A stretch of 64,000 bases of DNA from Syntrophomonas sp. (GTDB taxonomy: Bacteria > Bacillota > Syntrophomonadia > Syntrophomonadales > Syntrophomonadaceae): assembly GCA_016841425.1 (NCBI GenBank), contig JAENZE010000002.1, forward strand, positions 251,575 through 315,574, given 5' to 3'. The notes below the pieces were generated by a model that saw only the letters and a program-made list of their open reading frames with translations, did no database searches and was not told the origin of the DNA. This document shows, piece by piece, positions 17,181 through 26,495 of the stretch (position 1 is its first letter; each line of letters starts with the position of its first letter). Position numbers and translations under genes: made by a program.

Positions 17181-17948
17181 GTGGCATTCAATGATCTTTC
17201 ACCTGAAGATAAACAGACCATACTGGAACATTTGGAAGAATTACGAAAATCCCTTATAGTAAGCGTAATAGCGATAATCGTTGCCGCAGTGCTTTCGTTT
17301 TCATTCAATGAGCAAATTCTGGCCATAATTACATCGCCTTTAACCAATCTGAATGAGAATCTCGTCGTAACCGGAGTCACAGAAGCTTTTTTTGTCAAGC
17401 TTAAGCTGGCTTTCCTATCTGGTTTTATTATCGCTTCTCCAATTGTTTTATGGTCGTTCTGGAATTTCTTCAAACCAGCCCTGTACCCTTCGGAAAGGAA
17501 GTATATTTATGTATTGCTGCCGATAAGTCTGCTCCTTTTTGCAGGAGGGGTACTATTTTCTTATTTTGGTATATTGGGTCTGGTATTGAAGTTTTTTATT
17601 TATATAGCAGGGGATACCCTGGAGACAATGTTTAAAGTAGATCAGTATGTGGCTTTTGTAATGGCGTTTACTATCCCCTTTGGGATTGTTTTTGAGCTGC
17701 CGGTGGTCGTTTATTTCTTGACTATTATTGGGGTAATAAGATATGAACTGCTGGCTAACAATAGAAAATATGCATTATTGATTATAGTGATTCTGGCTGC
17801 TGCCTTGACTCCCGGTCCAGATCCCGTTTCTCAGATGATGATGGCAGTACCAGTATATTTATTATTTGAGATCAGCATCTGGATATCAAAATGGGCGGGC
17901 AAGAAAAAACGGTCAGCCAGAGAAGCTGAGGAAAATCCGGATGATTAA
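17181..17948 (+). CDS. tatC: Twin-arginine translocase subunit TatC
   Basis: Core receptor of the Tat system, which exports folded, cofactor-bearing proteins. 255 residues from GTG 17181, chosen because GGGGGGA lies seven bases upstream; an in-frame TTG at 17166 overlaps that site. The N-terminus has the hallmark EHLEELRKSL (about residue 15), and PxxLYPSERK-like FKPALYPSERKY and FELPVVVYFLT lie in the periplasmic and membrane parts. About six spans are expected and visible. Followed by tatA. Tat in a syntroph is needed for periplasmic formate dehydrogenases or hydrogenases; none of those substrates is encoded here. Confidence 0.93.
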   Translation: MAFNDLSPEDKQTILEHLEELRKSLIVSVIAIIVAAVLSFSFNEQILAIITSPLTNLNENLVVTGVTEAFFVKLKLAFLSGFIIASPIVLWSFWNFFKPALYPSERKYIYVLLPISLLLFAGGVLFSYFGILGLVLKFFIYIAGDTLETMFKVDQYVAFVMAFTIPFGIVFELPVVVYFLTIIGVIRYELLANNRKYALLIIVILAAALTPGPDPVSQMMMAVPVYLLFEISIWISKWAGKKKRSAREAEENPDD

Positions 17949-18103
17949 CCGGAAGTAAAGGACCGGGTCTAAATTCTTTACAAAAGAAGGCCTTTTTGTC
18001 ATAATAGCAATATGTATGGGGAAGGTAATTGAATATAAAACTAAGCATATCAGGTATATATAATATAGACGCCGAAACATTCGAAGTAAAGGAGGGGAAT
18101 GCC

Positions 18104-18286
18104 TTGTTCGGTTTGATTGGTAATTTTGGTCCCTGGGAATTAGCCCTGGTTTTGGTTATCGTATTGATTATAGTAGGACCAGGAAAACTACCGCAGGTTG
18201 GGCAATCCGTGGGAAAGGCTCTGCAAAACTTCAGAAAAGCAAAAGATGAAGATCTTGAGGAACTGGAAGAGAAGAAGGATGAATAA
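18104..18286 (+). CDS. tatA: Twin-arginine translocase subunit TatA
   Basis: Pore-forming partner of TatC. 60 residues if translation starts at TTG 18104, which has AAGGAGG eight bases upstream and gives the typical MFGLIGNFGPWEL start; a TTG at 18029 would add 25 unlikely residues. One membrane span (LALVLVIVLIIVGPGKLP, with the hinge GPGKLP), an amphipathic helix VGQSVGKALQNFRKA and an acidic tail EDLEELEEKKDE follow, as in the family. A terminator lies directly after it. Confidence 0.92.
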   Translation: MFGLIGNFGPWELALVLVIVLIIVGPGKLPQVGQSVGKALQNFRKAKDEDLEELEEKKDE

Positions 18287-18296
18287 CCGATTGATG

Positions 18297-18319
18297 GGTC
18301 TGGCTTCAGGCCTTTTTTT
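18297..18319 (+). terminator. Terminator after tatA
   Basis: GGTCTG (18297-18302) pairs with CAGGCC (18307-18312, one G-T pair), followed by seven T. The heme operon begins 20 bases later, so read-through is possible. Confidence 0.7.
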
Positions 18320-18339
18320 CATAGGTCCGGAGGCAGTTA

Positions 18340-18981
18340 ATGGCGAATTTATATCCAGTTTACATTGATCTAACAGATAAAAAGTGCCTGGTAATAGGGG
18401 GAGGGAAGGTTGCTGAACGGAAAATTTACCACCTCCTTGATTATGGCTGTTCAATCCTGGTAGTCAGCCCGCAGGCAGAAAATAGTATTGAAAAATGGGC
18501 TCATCGAAAATTTATACAATGGTACCCAAGAGAATTTCAGGATCAGGATATTACAGACTGTTTTATGGTCTTTGTAGCCACAGATGACTGCCAAATCAAT
18601 GAGAAGGTGAGCAGATTGTGTCGCGAAAAGGGTATCATGGTTAATGCTGTCGATGACCCTCCTAATTGCGATTTTTATGTTCCTTCTATAGTAAGGCAAA
18701 ATTCACTGGTCCTGGCTATTTCTACCGGGGGTAAGAGTCCGGCATTTGCTCGTAGGTTGCGCAGCGAACTCGAACAAGTCATCACTCCTGCTTATGGAGA
18801 ATTTGTAGATATGCTGGGAGAGCAAAGAGAATTGGTTAAAGGACACATCAAGGATATTGAAATACGCAAAAAGATATTTGAAGAATTGGTTTATTCAGAC
18901 ATCCTGGATTTGCTCAAGGTGGGGGAAAAAGAAAAGGCTAGGGAGAAGGTTAAAAAATGTATGTCTTACTGGTTGGATTAA
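18340..18981 (+). CDS. sirC: Precorrin-2 dehydrogenase / sirohydrochlorin ferrochelatase
   Basis: NAD-dependent oxidation of precorrin-2 to sirohydrochlorin, possibly with iron insertion, on the way to siroheme. 213 residues, equal to the N-terminal half of CysG or to Met8/SirC. The NAD-binding loop is VIGGGKVAERK (residues 18-28). The conserved DPPNCDFYVPSIVR (near 106) and STGGKSPAFARRLR (near 129) follow. ATG start after GGTCCGGAGG. It overlaps hemA by 25 bases and opens the siroheme-dependent heme operon. Whether it also chelates iron is not decidable by eye; no separate chelatase is seen in the cluster. Confidence 0.92.
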   Translation: MANLYPVYIDLTDKKCLVIGGGKVAERKIYHLLDYGCSILVVSPQAENSIEKWAHRKFIQWYPREFQDQDITDCFMVFVATDDCQINEKVSRLCREKGIMVNAVDDPPNCDFYVPSIVRQNSLVLAISTGGKSPAFARRLRSELEQVITPAYGEFVDMLGEQRELVKGHIKDIEIRKKIFEELVYSDILDLLKVGEKEKAREKVKKCMSYWLD

Positions 18982-20267
18982 ACCACAAGACGGCTCCGGT
19001 TGAGATCCGCGAAAAACTGGCCATTACCGGGGGCGTTATGAGTAAAGCGTATAAATATCTAATGCAAAAGGAAGATATTGAAGGTGCAGTTATACTGGAC
19101 ACCTGCAATCGTACCGAGGTTTATGCCACGGCCAGGGATATTGAAAAAGGCATGCAGGCTCTGCAAGAGTTTGCGCTTAGATTTTCTCGGCTGGCCCCGG
19201 AAGAGCTTGACAAATTCGTGTACAAGCCTAACTGTTATGACGCTATTTTGAACCTGTTTCGGGTTGCATCAGGTCTTGACTCCATGATACTGGGAGAATC
19301 GCAGATTCTCGGTCAGGTAAAGGAGGCATATAAAACAGCTGTCGAAGAAGGGGCTTCAGATGGTGTTTTAAATACTCTGTTTCAACAAGCTATAAGCGTT
19401 GGTAAAAGAGTGAGAACCGAAACTGACATAGATAAACATCCGATCTCAGTCAGCTCAGCTGCGGTAGAGATGGCTCGCAGCCAGCTGGGAGACCTGCACG
19501 GTAAGAGCGTAGTGGTAGTTGGCGCTGGAGAAATGAGCGAATTAACCACCCGTTATCTTATGCAATACGGGTTAAGCTCAGTAATTGTATCTAACCGGTC
19601 TTATGAAAAAGCGTTGGCCATGGCTGAATTGTTCTCTGGCCGAGCTGTTCGTTTTGATATGCTGCCGGCTGAATTGAGCAAGGCCGATATTGTGATCAGC
19701 TGTACATCTGCCAGCCATTATGTGTTAAGCCTGGAAAGCTGCGGGGATATATTAAAATCCCGTCAGGGAGACAGAATAATAATGATTGACATCGCGGTTC
19801 CACGTGATATAGAGCCTGCTTTAGGGACTATCGAGGGCGTACAAATTTATGATATTGATGATTTGCAGAATGTTATTGATGAGAATTATCTGGAACGCAG
19901 AAAGGCCTCTCGCCAGGCAGAGAGTATTATCGCAGAAGAGCTGGAGAAATTCAACGAATGGCTGGCTGCACTATATGTAGTACCGGTCATTTCTGCTTTA
20001 AAACAAAAAGGTGAAGCTATTAAGAATCATGAATTAGAGAGAGTATTTAATCGCTTGGATGTAAGCGCCTATGAGAGAAAAGTAATATCAACCATGGCTA
20101 ACAATATTATCAACCAGCTCCTGCATCACCCGGTAGTTAACTTGAAAGAGATGGCCTGCAGCAATCAGGGACACTTGTATGCAGAGGTGAGTAAAAAGTT
20201 GTTTGATCTACAGTTGGAGATGGAGGAAAGTGATATTGGAGATATTAAGACTAGGCACCAGGGGTAG
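18957..20267 (+). CDS. hemA: Glutamyl-tRNA reductase
   Basis: Reduces glutamyl-tRNA to glutamate-1-semialdehyde with NADPH, the first committed tetrapyrrole step. 436 residues. N-terminal GLNHKTAPVEIREKL, catalytic Cys in LDTCNRTEVYA (near residue 50), SGLDSMILGESQILGQVKEA (near 106-125) and the NADPH loop VGAGEMSELTTRYL (near 187) are all present. ATG 18957 with AGGGAGAAGG upstream; overlaps sirC by 25 bases and hemC by about 30. HemL, which uses its product, is encoded nine genes later in the same operon. Confidence 0.96.
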   Translation: MYVLLVGLNHKTAPVEIREKLAITGGVMSKAYKYLMQKEDIEGAVILDTCNRTEVYATARDIEKGMQALQEFALRFSRLAPEELDKFVYKPNCYDAILNLFRVASGLDSMILGESQILGQVKEAYKTAVEEGASDGVLNTLFQQAISVGKRVRTETDIDKHPISVSSAAVEMARSQLGDLHGKSVVVVGAGEMSELTTRYLMQYGLSSVIVSNRSYEKALAMAELFSGRAVRFDMLPAELSKADIVISCTSASHYVLSLESCGDILKSRQGDRIIMIDIAVPRDIEPALGTIEGVQIYDIDDLQNVIDENYLERRKASRQAESIIAEELEKFNEWLAALYVVPVISALKQKGEAIKNHELERVFNRLDVSAYERKVISTMANNIINQLLHHPVVNLKEMACSNQGHLYAEVSKKLFDLQLEMEESDIGDIKTRHQG

Positions 20268-21171
20268 CAAACTGGCCCTGTGGCAGGCCGAGCATGTCAA
20301 GAACGCTTTGGCGGCAGCAGTTCCCGATCTTCAAGTAGAAATTCATATAATAAAAACCACCGGGGATAAAATATTGGATGTAGCCCTTTCTAAAATAGGC
20401 GATAAAGGACTGTTCACCAGGGAAATCGAAAAAGAGCTTTTGGAAGAAAAAATTGATATAGCGGTCCATAGTATGAAAGACCTGCCATCCAGGCTTGAGG
20501 AGGGACTTGGTATTGGGGCTGTCTTGCCCAGGGAAAATCCCCAGGATGTATTAATATCAGATATCAAAGGCCGGCTTATGGACTTGCCTGATGGAGCTGT
20601 TTTAGGTACCTCCAGTCTGAGGAGAAAGGCCCAAATAAAGTATGTGCGCCCAGATATCCAGGTAGCAGACCTGCGGGGGAATGTAGAAACTCGCATTCGG
20701 AAAATGAGAGAAGAGGGTATGGACGGTATTATTCTCGCCTATGCAGGTGTTAAAAGACTGGGATATGAAAGCCTTATAAGCGAGCATCTGGATTATGACC
20801 TGTTAATGCCAGCTGCGGGGCAGGGTGCTATAGCGGTGGAAATGCGGGCAGTAGATCCGGAAGTATTTGAGATAATTCGACTTATTAATGATGAGCAGAC
20901 CAGAATAGAGGTGGAAGCAGAAAGAAGCTTCCTGGCTGAACTGGAAGGCGGATGTCAGGTACCTATAGCCGCTGCAGCAGGTTTTAGAGGAGACTCTCTG
21001 ATTCTCAAGGGTCTGGTAGCATCCCTGGACGGACAGGATATTTTACGTGCGGAAATGACGGGCAGTATGGAACAACCAGCACAGCTGGGTCAGGATTTAG
21101 GTCGGCAATTACTCGAGGCTGGAGCAGGGAGAATACTGGATAGAATAAGGCATATGGGAGCAAGTGAATGA
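20236..21171 (+). CDS. hemC: Porphobilinogen deaminase (hydroxymethylbilane synthase)
   Basis: Joins four porphobilinogens into hydroxymethylbilane. About 311 residues from TTG 20236, chosen because GGAGG lies nine bases upstream and the protein then begins EILRLGTRGSKLALWQ as the family requires; GTG 20230 and ATG 20203 are upstream alternatives. The dipyrromethane-cofactor Cys is in LEGGCQVPIA (near residue 239). GTSSLRRKAQ and DLRGNVETRIRKM provide the substrate-binding arginines. Start lies within hemA, end overlaps cobA-hemD by four bases (ATGA), so translation is tightly coupled. Confidence 0.95.
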   Translation: MEILRLGTRGSKLALWQAEHVKNALAAAVPDLQVEIHIIKTTGDKILDVALSKIGDKGLFTREIEKELLEEKIDIAVHSMKDLPSRLEEGLGIGAVLPRENPQDVLISDIKGRLMDLPDGAVLGTSSLRRKAQIKYVRPDIQVADLRGNVETRIRKMREEGMDGIILAYAGVKRLGYESLISEHLDYDLLMPAAGQGAIAVEMRAVDPEVFEIIRLINDEQTRIEVEAERSFLAELEGGCQVPIAAAAGFRGDSLILKGLVASLDGQDILRAEMTGSMEQPAQLGQDLGRQLLEAGAGRILDRIRHMGASE

Positions 21172-22709
21172 GTAAGGGAATGGTTTATCTAGTCGGAGCC
21201 GGACCGGGAGATCCGGGTCTATTTACGCTTAGAGGAAAAATCCTGCTGGAGCAAGCAGATGTGGTAGTGTTTGACCGTCTGGTAGGAGATGAAATATTGG
21301 CTTATGCTCCCCGCGGAGCTGAATTCATTTATGTGGGGAAAGAGTCCGGACGACACGCTTTGTCTCAGGATGAAATCAATGCCCTGCTGGTGGAAAAAGC
21401 GCGGGAAGGCAAGCAGGTAGTGCGGTTAAAAGGAGGAGATCCCTTTCTATATGGCAGAGGTGGAGAAGAGGCGATATATGTCAGAGAACATGGTTTGGAT
21501 TATGAAGTTGTTCCTGGTATTACGTCTGCCATAGCTGTTCCTGCTTATGCTGGTATACCAGTGACCCATCGTGATGCTACTTCCAGCTTTGCGGTTATAA
21601 CCGGTCATGAAAAGCCTGGTAAAACGGATAGTTCCATAAACTGGGACAAGATTTCCACCGGTATTGGAACCCTGGTATTCTTGATGGGGGTAGAAAATCT
21701 TAATTATATTTGTTCTAAATTAGTGGAAAATGGAAGGGGAGGAGATACTCCAGTAGCACTTATTCGATGGGGCACTCGCCCACAGCAGGAAGTCCTGACC
21801 GGAACCCTGGACAATATAGTGCAGCGGGTAAAAGATGCTGATTTCCAGCCTCCTGCTGTGATAGTGGTAGGCGAGGTGGTTCAATTAAGGAATACATTGA
21901 GTTGGGTTGAAAATAAACCCCTATGGGGTAAAAAGATAATTGTGACCAGGTCCAGGGAGCAGGCCAGTGTTTTAGCTCAAAAAATTAGTGAACTGGGAGG
22001 TACTCCACTGGAATTTCCCACTATTGAAATTATAAAAGAAACTGATCTGACTCAGCTGGCAGAAGCATTCAATTGCATTCAGGATTATCATTGGATTGTT
22101 TTTACCAGTGTAAACGCAGTAGAAATATTTTTCCAGGAGATGAAATTAAATGGTATTGATATCCGTGCCTTATATGGAATAAAAATTTGTGCAATAGGGC
22201 CGGCTACCCGAAAGAAACTGGAGGATTGGGGTCTGAGGGTAGAGGTGATGCCTGATGAGTACCGAGCAGAAGGCGTTTTAGAAGCATTGCAAGGTATAAT
22301 TGCTAAAGGGGAGCGGGTTTTGATGCCCCGGGCCAGAGGAGCCCGTGATATTCTGCCGGAAACCCTGAGAAAATGGGGCCTGCAGGTTGATGAAATTAAT
22401 ATTTATAGTGCTGCTTTAGTCACAGCCCAAAATGCTGCTATACCTGATGATATAATCAAGGGTAAAGTGGATTACCTGACTTTTACCAGTTCCTCAACTG
22501 TTAATAACTTTGTTGAAATAATGGGACCGGAGAATATAAACAGATTAGGGAAGCATATCAGAATTGCATGCATAGGACCGATAACTGCAGATAAAGCCAG
22601 GGAACTCGGATTTAAAGTAACAATAGTTGCTGAAAAGTATACGATCGATGGACTGGTTCAGGCTATTCTTAATGATGCTGAGGACCATCAGGGGGGAGAG
22701 AATAATTAA
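21168..22709 (+). CDS. cobA-hemD: Fused uroporphyrinogen-III C-methyltransferase / uroporphyrinogen-III synthase
   Basis: 513 residues, two enzymes in one chain. Residues 1 to about 245 are the SUMT (CobA) half, with GAGPGDPGLFTLRG (10-23), VRLKGGDPFLYGRGGEE (near 84) and GIPVTHRD (near 127), which methylates uroporphyrinogen III to precorrin-2. About 255 to 505 is the HemD half, which cyclises hydroxymethylbilane; it contains VFTSVNAVEIFF and FTSSSTVNNFVE. The fusion is common in Clostridia and channels flux towards siroheme. ATG overlaps the hemC stop, and its own stop overlaps the ahbC start by one base. Confidence 0.95.
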   Translation: MSKGMVYLVGAGPGDPGLFTLRGKILLEQADVVVFDRLVGDEILAYAPRGAEFIYVGKESGRHALSQDEINALLVEKAREGKQVVRLKGGDPFLYGRGGEEAIYVREHGLDYEVVPGITSAIAVPAYAGIPVTHRDATSSFAVITGHEKPGKTDSSINWDKISTGIGTLVFLMGVENLNYICSKLVENGRGGDTPVALIRWGTRPQQEVLTGTLDNIVQRVKDADFQPPAVIVVGEVVQLRNTLSWVENKPLWGKKIIVTRSREQASVLAQKISELGGTPLEFPTIEIIKETDLTQLAEAFNCIQDYHWIVFTSVNAVEIFFQEMKLNGIDIRALYGIKICAIGPATRKKLEDWGLRVEVMPDEYRAEGVLEALQGIIAKGERVLMPRARGARDILPETLRKWGLQVDEINIYSAALVTAQNAAIPDDIIKGKVDYLTFTSSSTVNNFVEIMGPENINRLGKHIRIACIGPITADKARELGFKVTIVAEKYTIDGLVQAILNDAEDHQGGENN

Positions 22710-23887
22710 TGATAGGATGTACTAAACTGCTTTGTGGAACAGCTACCGTTTCGGACGTGATTAAATATAGTGGGGATGGTACTATACCCCCGGAATTACT
22801 GCAATTTTCTGATATCAACCGCCCGCTGGTGGTATGGAATATGACTAACCGCTGTAATCTAAGATGCAAACACTGCTATATCGAAGCAGAAGATCGCAGT
22901 TATCAAAATGAATTAAGCACGGAAGAGGCTAGAAGTTTTATTTATGATTTGGGACAGATGAAGGCGCCTGTATTGTTGTTTTCAGGCGGTGAGCCTCTCA
23001 TACGGAAGGACCTCTTTGAATTAGGGGCACTGGCAGTTGAACAGGGATTAAGACCGGTTATATCCAGTAATGGTACTTTGATTGATGATGAAGTAGCAAG
23101 AAAAATAAAGGAAACTGGTTTTCAATATGTAGGGATAAGCATTGATGGGGGACCCAAGACTCATGATGATTTCCGCAATTTAGATGGGGCATTTGATTTG
23201 GCTCTTCGAGGGGTAAGAGCTTGTATGAATAATGGCGTTAAAACTGGCTTAAGGTTTACTGTTAATAAGTATAATCAAGATGATCTGCCAGAGGTTTTGG
23301 GTATTCTGGAGAAAGAAAAGATTCCGCGTTTCTGTATGTATCATCTGGTCTATGCCGGAAGAGGTGCGGAAATGGCAGAAATGGATACTACCACCAGGGA
23401 AAAACGCGATATTTTGGATTATGTAGCCAGGAAAACCCTGGAATTACACCAAAAAGGTGTTGAAGTTGAAATATTGACTACGGATAACCATGCCGATGGC
23501 ATTTATCTGCTCAATCATATAAGAAAACACGATCCCCAGAGGGCGGAAGAAGTAATTAGTCTCCTGAAAATGCATGGCGGCTGTTCTGCCGGCACCAAAT
23601 TTGCGAATGTAGACCCGCGCGGTAATGTTCATCCCTGCCAGTTTTGGCAGGACTATACTGTAGGTAATGTTCGAGAGAAGCCATTCAGTGAAATTTGGAT
23701 GTCTGATGATGAGCTGATGATTAAACTCAGGGAGAAGGAAAAGCATGTGACCGGCAAATGCGGGGACTGTAATTATAAATCTTTATGCAGTGGGTGCAGG
23801 ATTAGAGCCAGAGCGGTATATGGTGACATGTGGGCTGAAGATCCGGCCTGCTATCTGAGTGAAGCGGAATTAAAAGGGGAAATCTAG
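22709..23887 (+). CDS. ahbC: 12,18-didecarboxysiroheme deacetylase (radical SAM)
   Basis: By family, removes the acetate side chains of didecarboxysiroheme to give Fe-coproporphyrin. 392 residues. The radical SAM cluster motif is CNLRCKHC (about residues 49-56), followed by LFSGGEPLIR (near 92, SAM binding). A C-terminal cysteine set, CGDCNYKSLCSGC (near 351), plus earlier Cys residues in GGCSAGTKF and HPCQFW, likely bind an auxiliary 4Fe-4S cluster (SPASM type). Related NirJ proteins serve heme d1; the rest of this operon (AhbA, AhbB, AhbD, no cd1 nitrite reductase) points to heme b. Confidence 0.85.
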   Translation: MIGCTKLLCGTATVSDVIKYSGDGTIPPELLQFSDINRPLVVWNMTNRCNLRCKHCYIEAEDRSYQNELSTEEARSFIYDLGQMKAPVLLFSGGEPLIRKDLFELGALAVEQGLRPVISSNGTLIDDEVARKIKETGFQYVGISIDGGPKTHDDFRNLDGAFDLALRGVRACMNNGVKTGLRFTVNKYNQDDLPEVLGILEKEKIPRFCMYHLVYAGRGAEMAEMDTTTREKRDILDYVARKTLELHQKGVEVEILTTDNHADGIYLLNHIRKHDPQRAEEVISLLKMHGGCSAGTKFANVDPRGNVHPCQFWQDYTVGNVREKPFSEIWMSDDELMIKLREKEKHVTGKCGDCNYKSLCSGCRIRARAVYGDMWAEDPACYLSEAELKGEI

Positions 23888-23981
23888 CAGTCGGGCTGTG
23901 ATTACCAGTTCCAGAAGTATCAATAATTGGGATGCACAGGTGTCAACATTTGTACTTTAATTATAAGTGAGGTGTTTATTG

Positions 23982-24965
23982 ATGGGATTTCCGATTAACC
24001 GAATGCGGAGACTGAGAAGCAATGAAACCATTCGCAGGATGGTAAGGGAGACTGCTATGTCAGTAGATGATTTCATCTACCCTCTATTCGTAATCTATGG
24101 CAAGGATCAGCAAAATCCGATAAAATCCATGCCAGGAGTTTTCCAATTTTCAGTTGATGACAAATTGAGAAAGGAAATAAAAGAACTGGAATCACTCCGT
24201 ATCCCAGCAGTAATACTCTTTGGCATTCCGGATGTTAAAGATAGCGTAGGCAGCAGTGCTTATCATGATCATGGTGTAGTGCAGCAGGCTATCCGCTTGA
24301 TAAAGGATACCTGTCCTGACTTGATGGTTATCACAGATGTATGTATGTGTGAATACACCGATCATGGTCACTGTGGAATAGTTGATAAAGACGGTACTAT
24401 TAATAATGATGCCACCCTTGAACTGCTGGCTAAAGAAGCTCTGTCTCATGTACAGGCGGGCTGTGATATGGTTGCCCCGTCAGACATGATGGACGGCAGG
24501 ATAGGGTATATTCGAAAGTGCTTGGATGAAAATGCTTATGAGAATATACCTATTATGGCCTATGCAGCGAAATATGCTTCAGGGTTCTATGGACCATTTC
24601 GTGATGCTGCTGATTCAACTCCTCAATTTGGGGATAGAAGAACCCATCAGATGGACAGCGCGAATATAAGAGAAGCTTTGCGAGAAGTAGCTCTGGATAT
24701 TGAAGAAGGTGCAGACATTGTTATGGTTAAGCCAGCCCTGGCTTATCTGGATGTAATTAAAGCCGTAAAAGATCGTTTTGATCTCCCGGTTTCAGCTTAC
24801 AATGTCAGCGGAGAATACTCCATGGTAAAAGCAGCAGCCGCAAATGGCTGGCTGGATGGAGATCGGGTAATGATGGAGATTCTGATGTCTATAAAAAGAG
24901 CCGGTGCTGATATGATTCTAACTTATGCAGCCAAGGAAGCAGCCAGACTGCTGATCGATATTTAA
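23982..24965 (+). CDS. hemB: Delta-aminolevulinic acid dehydratase (porphobilinogen synthase)
   Basis: Condenses two aminolevulinates to porphobilinogen. 327 residues from ATG 23982, which has GTGAGG nine bases upstream; a GTG at 23967 is less well placed. N-terminal [18 protein letters not shown] is typical. The zinc-type cysteines are in [14 protein letters not shown] (near residue 119). The two Schiff-base lysines lie in [14 protein letters not shown] (near 193) and [11 protein letters not shown] (near 246). Lies between the two radical SAM genes of the heme operon after a 94-base gap in which no terminator is evident. Confidence 0.95.
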   Translation: MGFPINRMRRLRSNETIRRMVRETAMSVDDFIYPLFVIYGKDQQNPIKSMPGVFQFSVDDKLRKEIKELESLRIPAVILFGIPDVKDSVGSSAYHDHGVVQQAIRLIKDTCPDLMVITDVCMCEYTDHGHCGIVDKDGTINNDATLELLAKEALSHVQAGCDMVAPSDMMDGRIGYIRKCLDENAYENIPIMAYAAKYASGFYGPFRDAADSTPQFGDRRTHQMDSANIREALREVALDIEEGADIVMVKPALAYLDVIKAVKDRFDLPVSAYNVSGEYSMVKAAAANGWLDGDRVMMEILMSIKRAGADMILTYAAKEAARLLIDI

Positions 24966-25012
24966 TAGCTAGAATCCTTAGAACAAAAGGCTTTTGGGGC
25001 CGGAGGTGAATA

Positions 25013-25045
25013 ATGGTAGTATTATACTATCAAATGATATGTTAA
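25013..25045 (+). CDS. Possible 10-codon leader ORF coupled to ahbD
   Basis: ATG at 25013 lies six bases after a full GGAGGTGA site and encodes MVVLYYQMIC before TAA at 25043-25045. The stop falls four bases past an in-frame ahbD ATG at 25039, the geometry of stop-restart coupling. No proper ribosome site serves any in-frame ahbD start. An indel in the assembly would be an alternative explanation. Confidence 0.35.
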   Translation: MVVLYYQMIC

Positions 25046-26043
25046 TTTCATGGAATAGTACTAATCAATGTAACTTATACTGTGAGCATTGTTACCGGGA
25101 TGCCGGAGCTAGATTGAATGAAGAATTATCAACTTCGGAAGCTCAAAAAATGATCCGGGAAATAAAGCAGGCAGGCTTTCAAATTATGATATTTAGCGGT
25201 GGCGAACCAGTAATGCGGCCGGATATTTATGAACTGGTTGCTTACGCGACATCAACAGGTTTGAGAGCGGTTATGGGAACCAATGCCACCTTAATTACAG
25301 CGGAAGTAGCCGAGAGGCTCAAGCAGGCTGGCATTATGGCGGCTGCAGTGAGTTTGGATAGCCTGGATGCAGATAAACATGATAAATTCCGGGGTATGCC
25401 GGATGCATTTAATATGACTCTGGCTGGGATAAAAAACCTGCAGGAGAAAGGCATACCAGTGCAGATAAATACCACCGTGATGGATTGGAACGTGGAAGAA
25501 ATAGAAGCCTTATGCGATTATGCCATACAGCTCGGTGCGGTGGCTTATCATGTCTTTTTTCTGGTTCCTACCGGACGGGCTATAGATATTGAAGAAGAGG
25601 CCTTACGGGTTAGCGCTTACGAAAAGACCATTAAGAGGCTCATGAAGAAGCAGCAGGAAGTTGATATAGAAATAAAACCCACCTGTGCCCCTCAATTTTT
25701 ACGGATAGCTGAGATGATGGGAATGAACCTGCGCTTCAGCCGGGGATGTCTGGCGGGAATTAGCTATTGTATTATCAGTCCTAAAGGAGATGTACAGCCA
25801 TGTGCCTACCTGGATATACCACTGGGAAATGTCCGGGATAAACCTTTCGATGAGATTTGGGAAGAAAATGATTTATTAATAAAATTGAGGACGATGGACT
25901 ATTCAGGGAAATGTGGAGTTTGTGAATATAAATTAAAGTGCGGTGGATGCAGAGCCCGGGCTTATTATTACAGCAATGGAGACTTTATGGCTGAAGATGA
26001 GTGGTGCTTGTATAAACCGAAGGGAGTCGGAGAGTGTGGATAG
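25039..26043 (+). CDS. ahbD: Heme b synthase (radical SAM), last step of the siroheme route
   Basis: By family, oxidatively decarboxylates the two propionates of Fe-coproporphyrin to vinyl groups, giving heme b. 334 residues from ATG 25039; TTG 24994 and GTG 25006 are in frame but poorly served by a ribosome site (see the leader ORF entry). Radical SAM motif CNLYCEHC at residues 12-19, FSGGEPVMRPD near 52. The AhbD-type RGCLAGISYC and CAYLDIPLGNVRD come later, and the auxiliary-cluster cysteines CGVCEYKLKCGGC lie near 292. Its stop overlaps the start of the next gene by eight bases. Confidence 0.85.
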   Translation: MLISWNSTNQCNLYCEHCYRDAGARLNEELSTSEAQKMIREIKQAGFQIMIFSGGEPVMRPDIYELVAYATSTGLRAVMGTNATLITAEVAERLKQAGIMAAAVSLDSLDADKHDKFRGMPDAFNMTLAGIKNLQEKGIPVQINTTVMDWNVEEIEALCDYAIQLGAVAYHVFFLVPTGRAIDIEEEALRVSAYEKTIKRLMKKQQEVDIEIKPTCAPQFLRIAEMMGMNLRFSRGCLAGISYCIISPKGDVQPCAYLDIPLGNVRDKPFDEIWEENDLLIKLRTMDYSGKCGVCEYKLKCGGCRARAYYYSNGDFMAEDEWCLYKPKGVGECG

Positions 26044-26491
26044 GCTGGACGATATAGATAAAAGACTGCTAGATATCCTGCAGAACCAATTTCCCGTTGC
26101 CGTCAATCCCTTTCAGGCTATAGCTGACAAGCTGGGAATTAGTCTCTCTGATGTGGTGCAAAGGATAGAAAGTCAAAAAGAAATGGGAATAATAAGGCGA
26201 GTAGGAGCGATTATTGATGCCAGCAGAGTAGGATATAAATCTACTCTTTGTGCCTGTAAGATGCCTGAGCATATAATAGGTGAATTTGCAGCGGCAGTAA
26301 ACGATATACCTTATATTACTCATAACTATGTTCGAGATCATGAATTAAACATCTGGTTCACGCTCACCACTCCCTCAATAGAGGACAGAGGAAGAATTAT
26401 CAAGGAGCTTGAGGCAGCATTTCATATTATAATTATTTGTATGCCGGCCCAAAAAGTATATAAAATCAGGGTATCGCTGGGAATGGAGTAA
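26036..26491 (+). CDS. ahbA: Siroheme decarboxylase subunit, AhbA type
   Basis: Together with AhbB removes two acetate carboxyls of siroheme to give didecarboxysiroheme. 151 residues from GTG 26036 after GGGAGTCGG. It has the Lrp/AsnC-like plan of the family: a DNA-binding-type helix-turn-helix (LLDILQNQFPVAVNPFQAIA) followed by a ferredoxin-like domain with RRVGAIIDASRVGYKSTLCA. Assigned AhbA because of GAIIDASRVGY, where AhbB-type proteins have GAVLRH; that distinction is from memory. Starts inside the end of ahbD. Despite the fold it is an enzyme subunit, not a regulator. Confidence 0.82.
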   Translation: MDRLDDIDKRLLDILQNQFPVAVNPFQAIADKLGISLSDVVQRIESQKEMGIIRRVGAIIDASRVGYKSTLCACKMPEHIIGEFAAAVNDIPYITHNYVRDHELNIWFTLTTPSIEDRGRIIKELEAAFHIIIICMPAQKVYKIRVSLGME

Positions 26492-26495
26492 ACTT

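Noticed and set aside
18029-18103. tatA starting at TTG 18029
   Set aside because: It would put 25 polar residues before the membrane span; TTG 18104 has AAGGAGG at the right distance and gives the normal TatA N-terminus.
22709-26043. Heme d1 (NirJ-type) radical SAM pair
   Set aside because: NirJ and AhbC/AhbD are related, but no nitrite reductase or other d1 genes are present and the operon holds a full heme b set.
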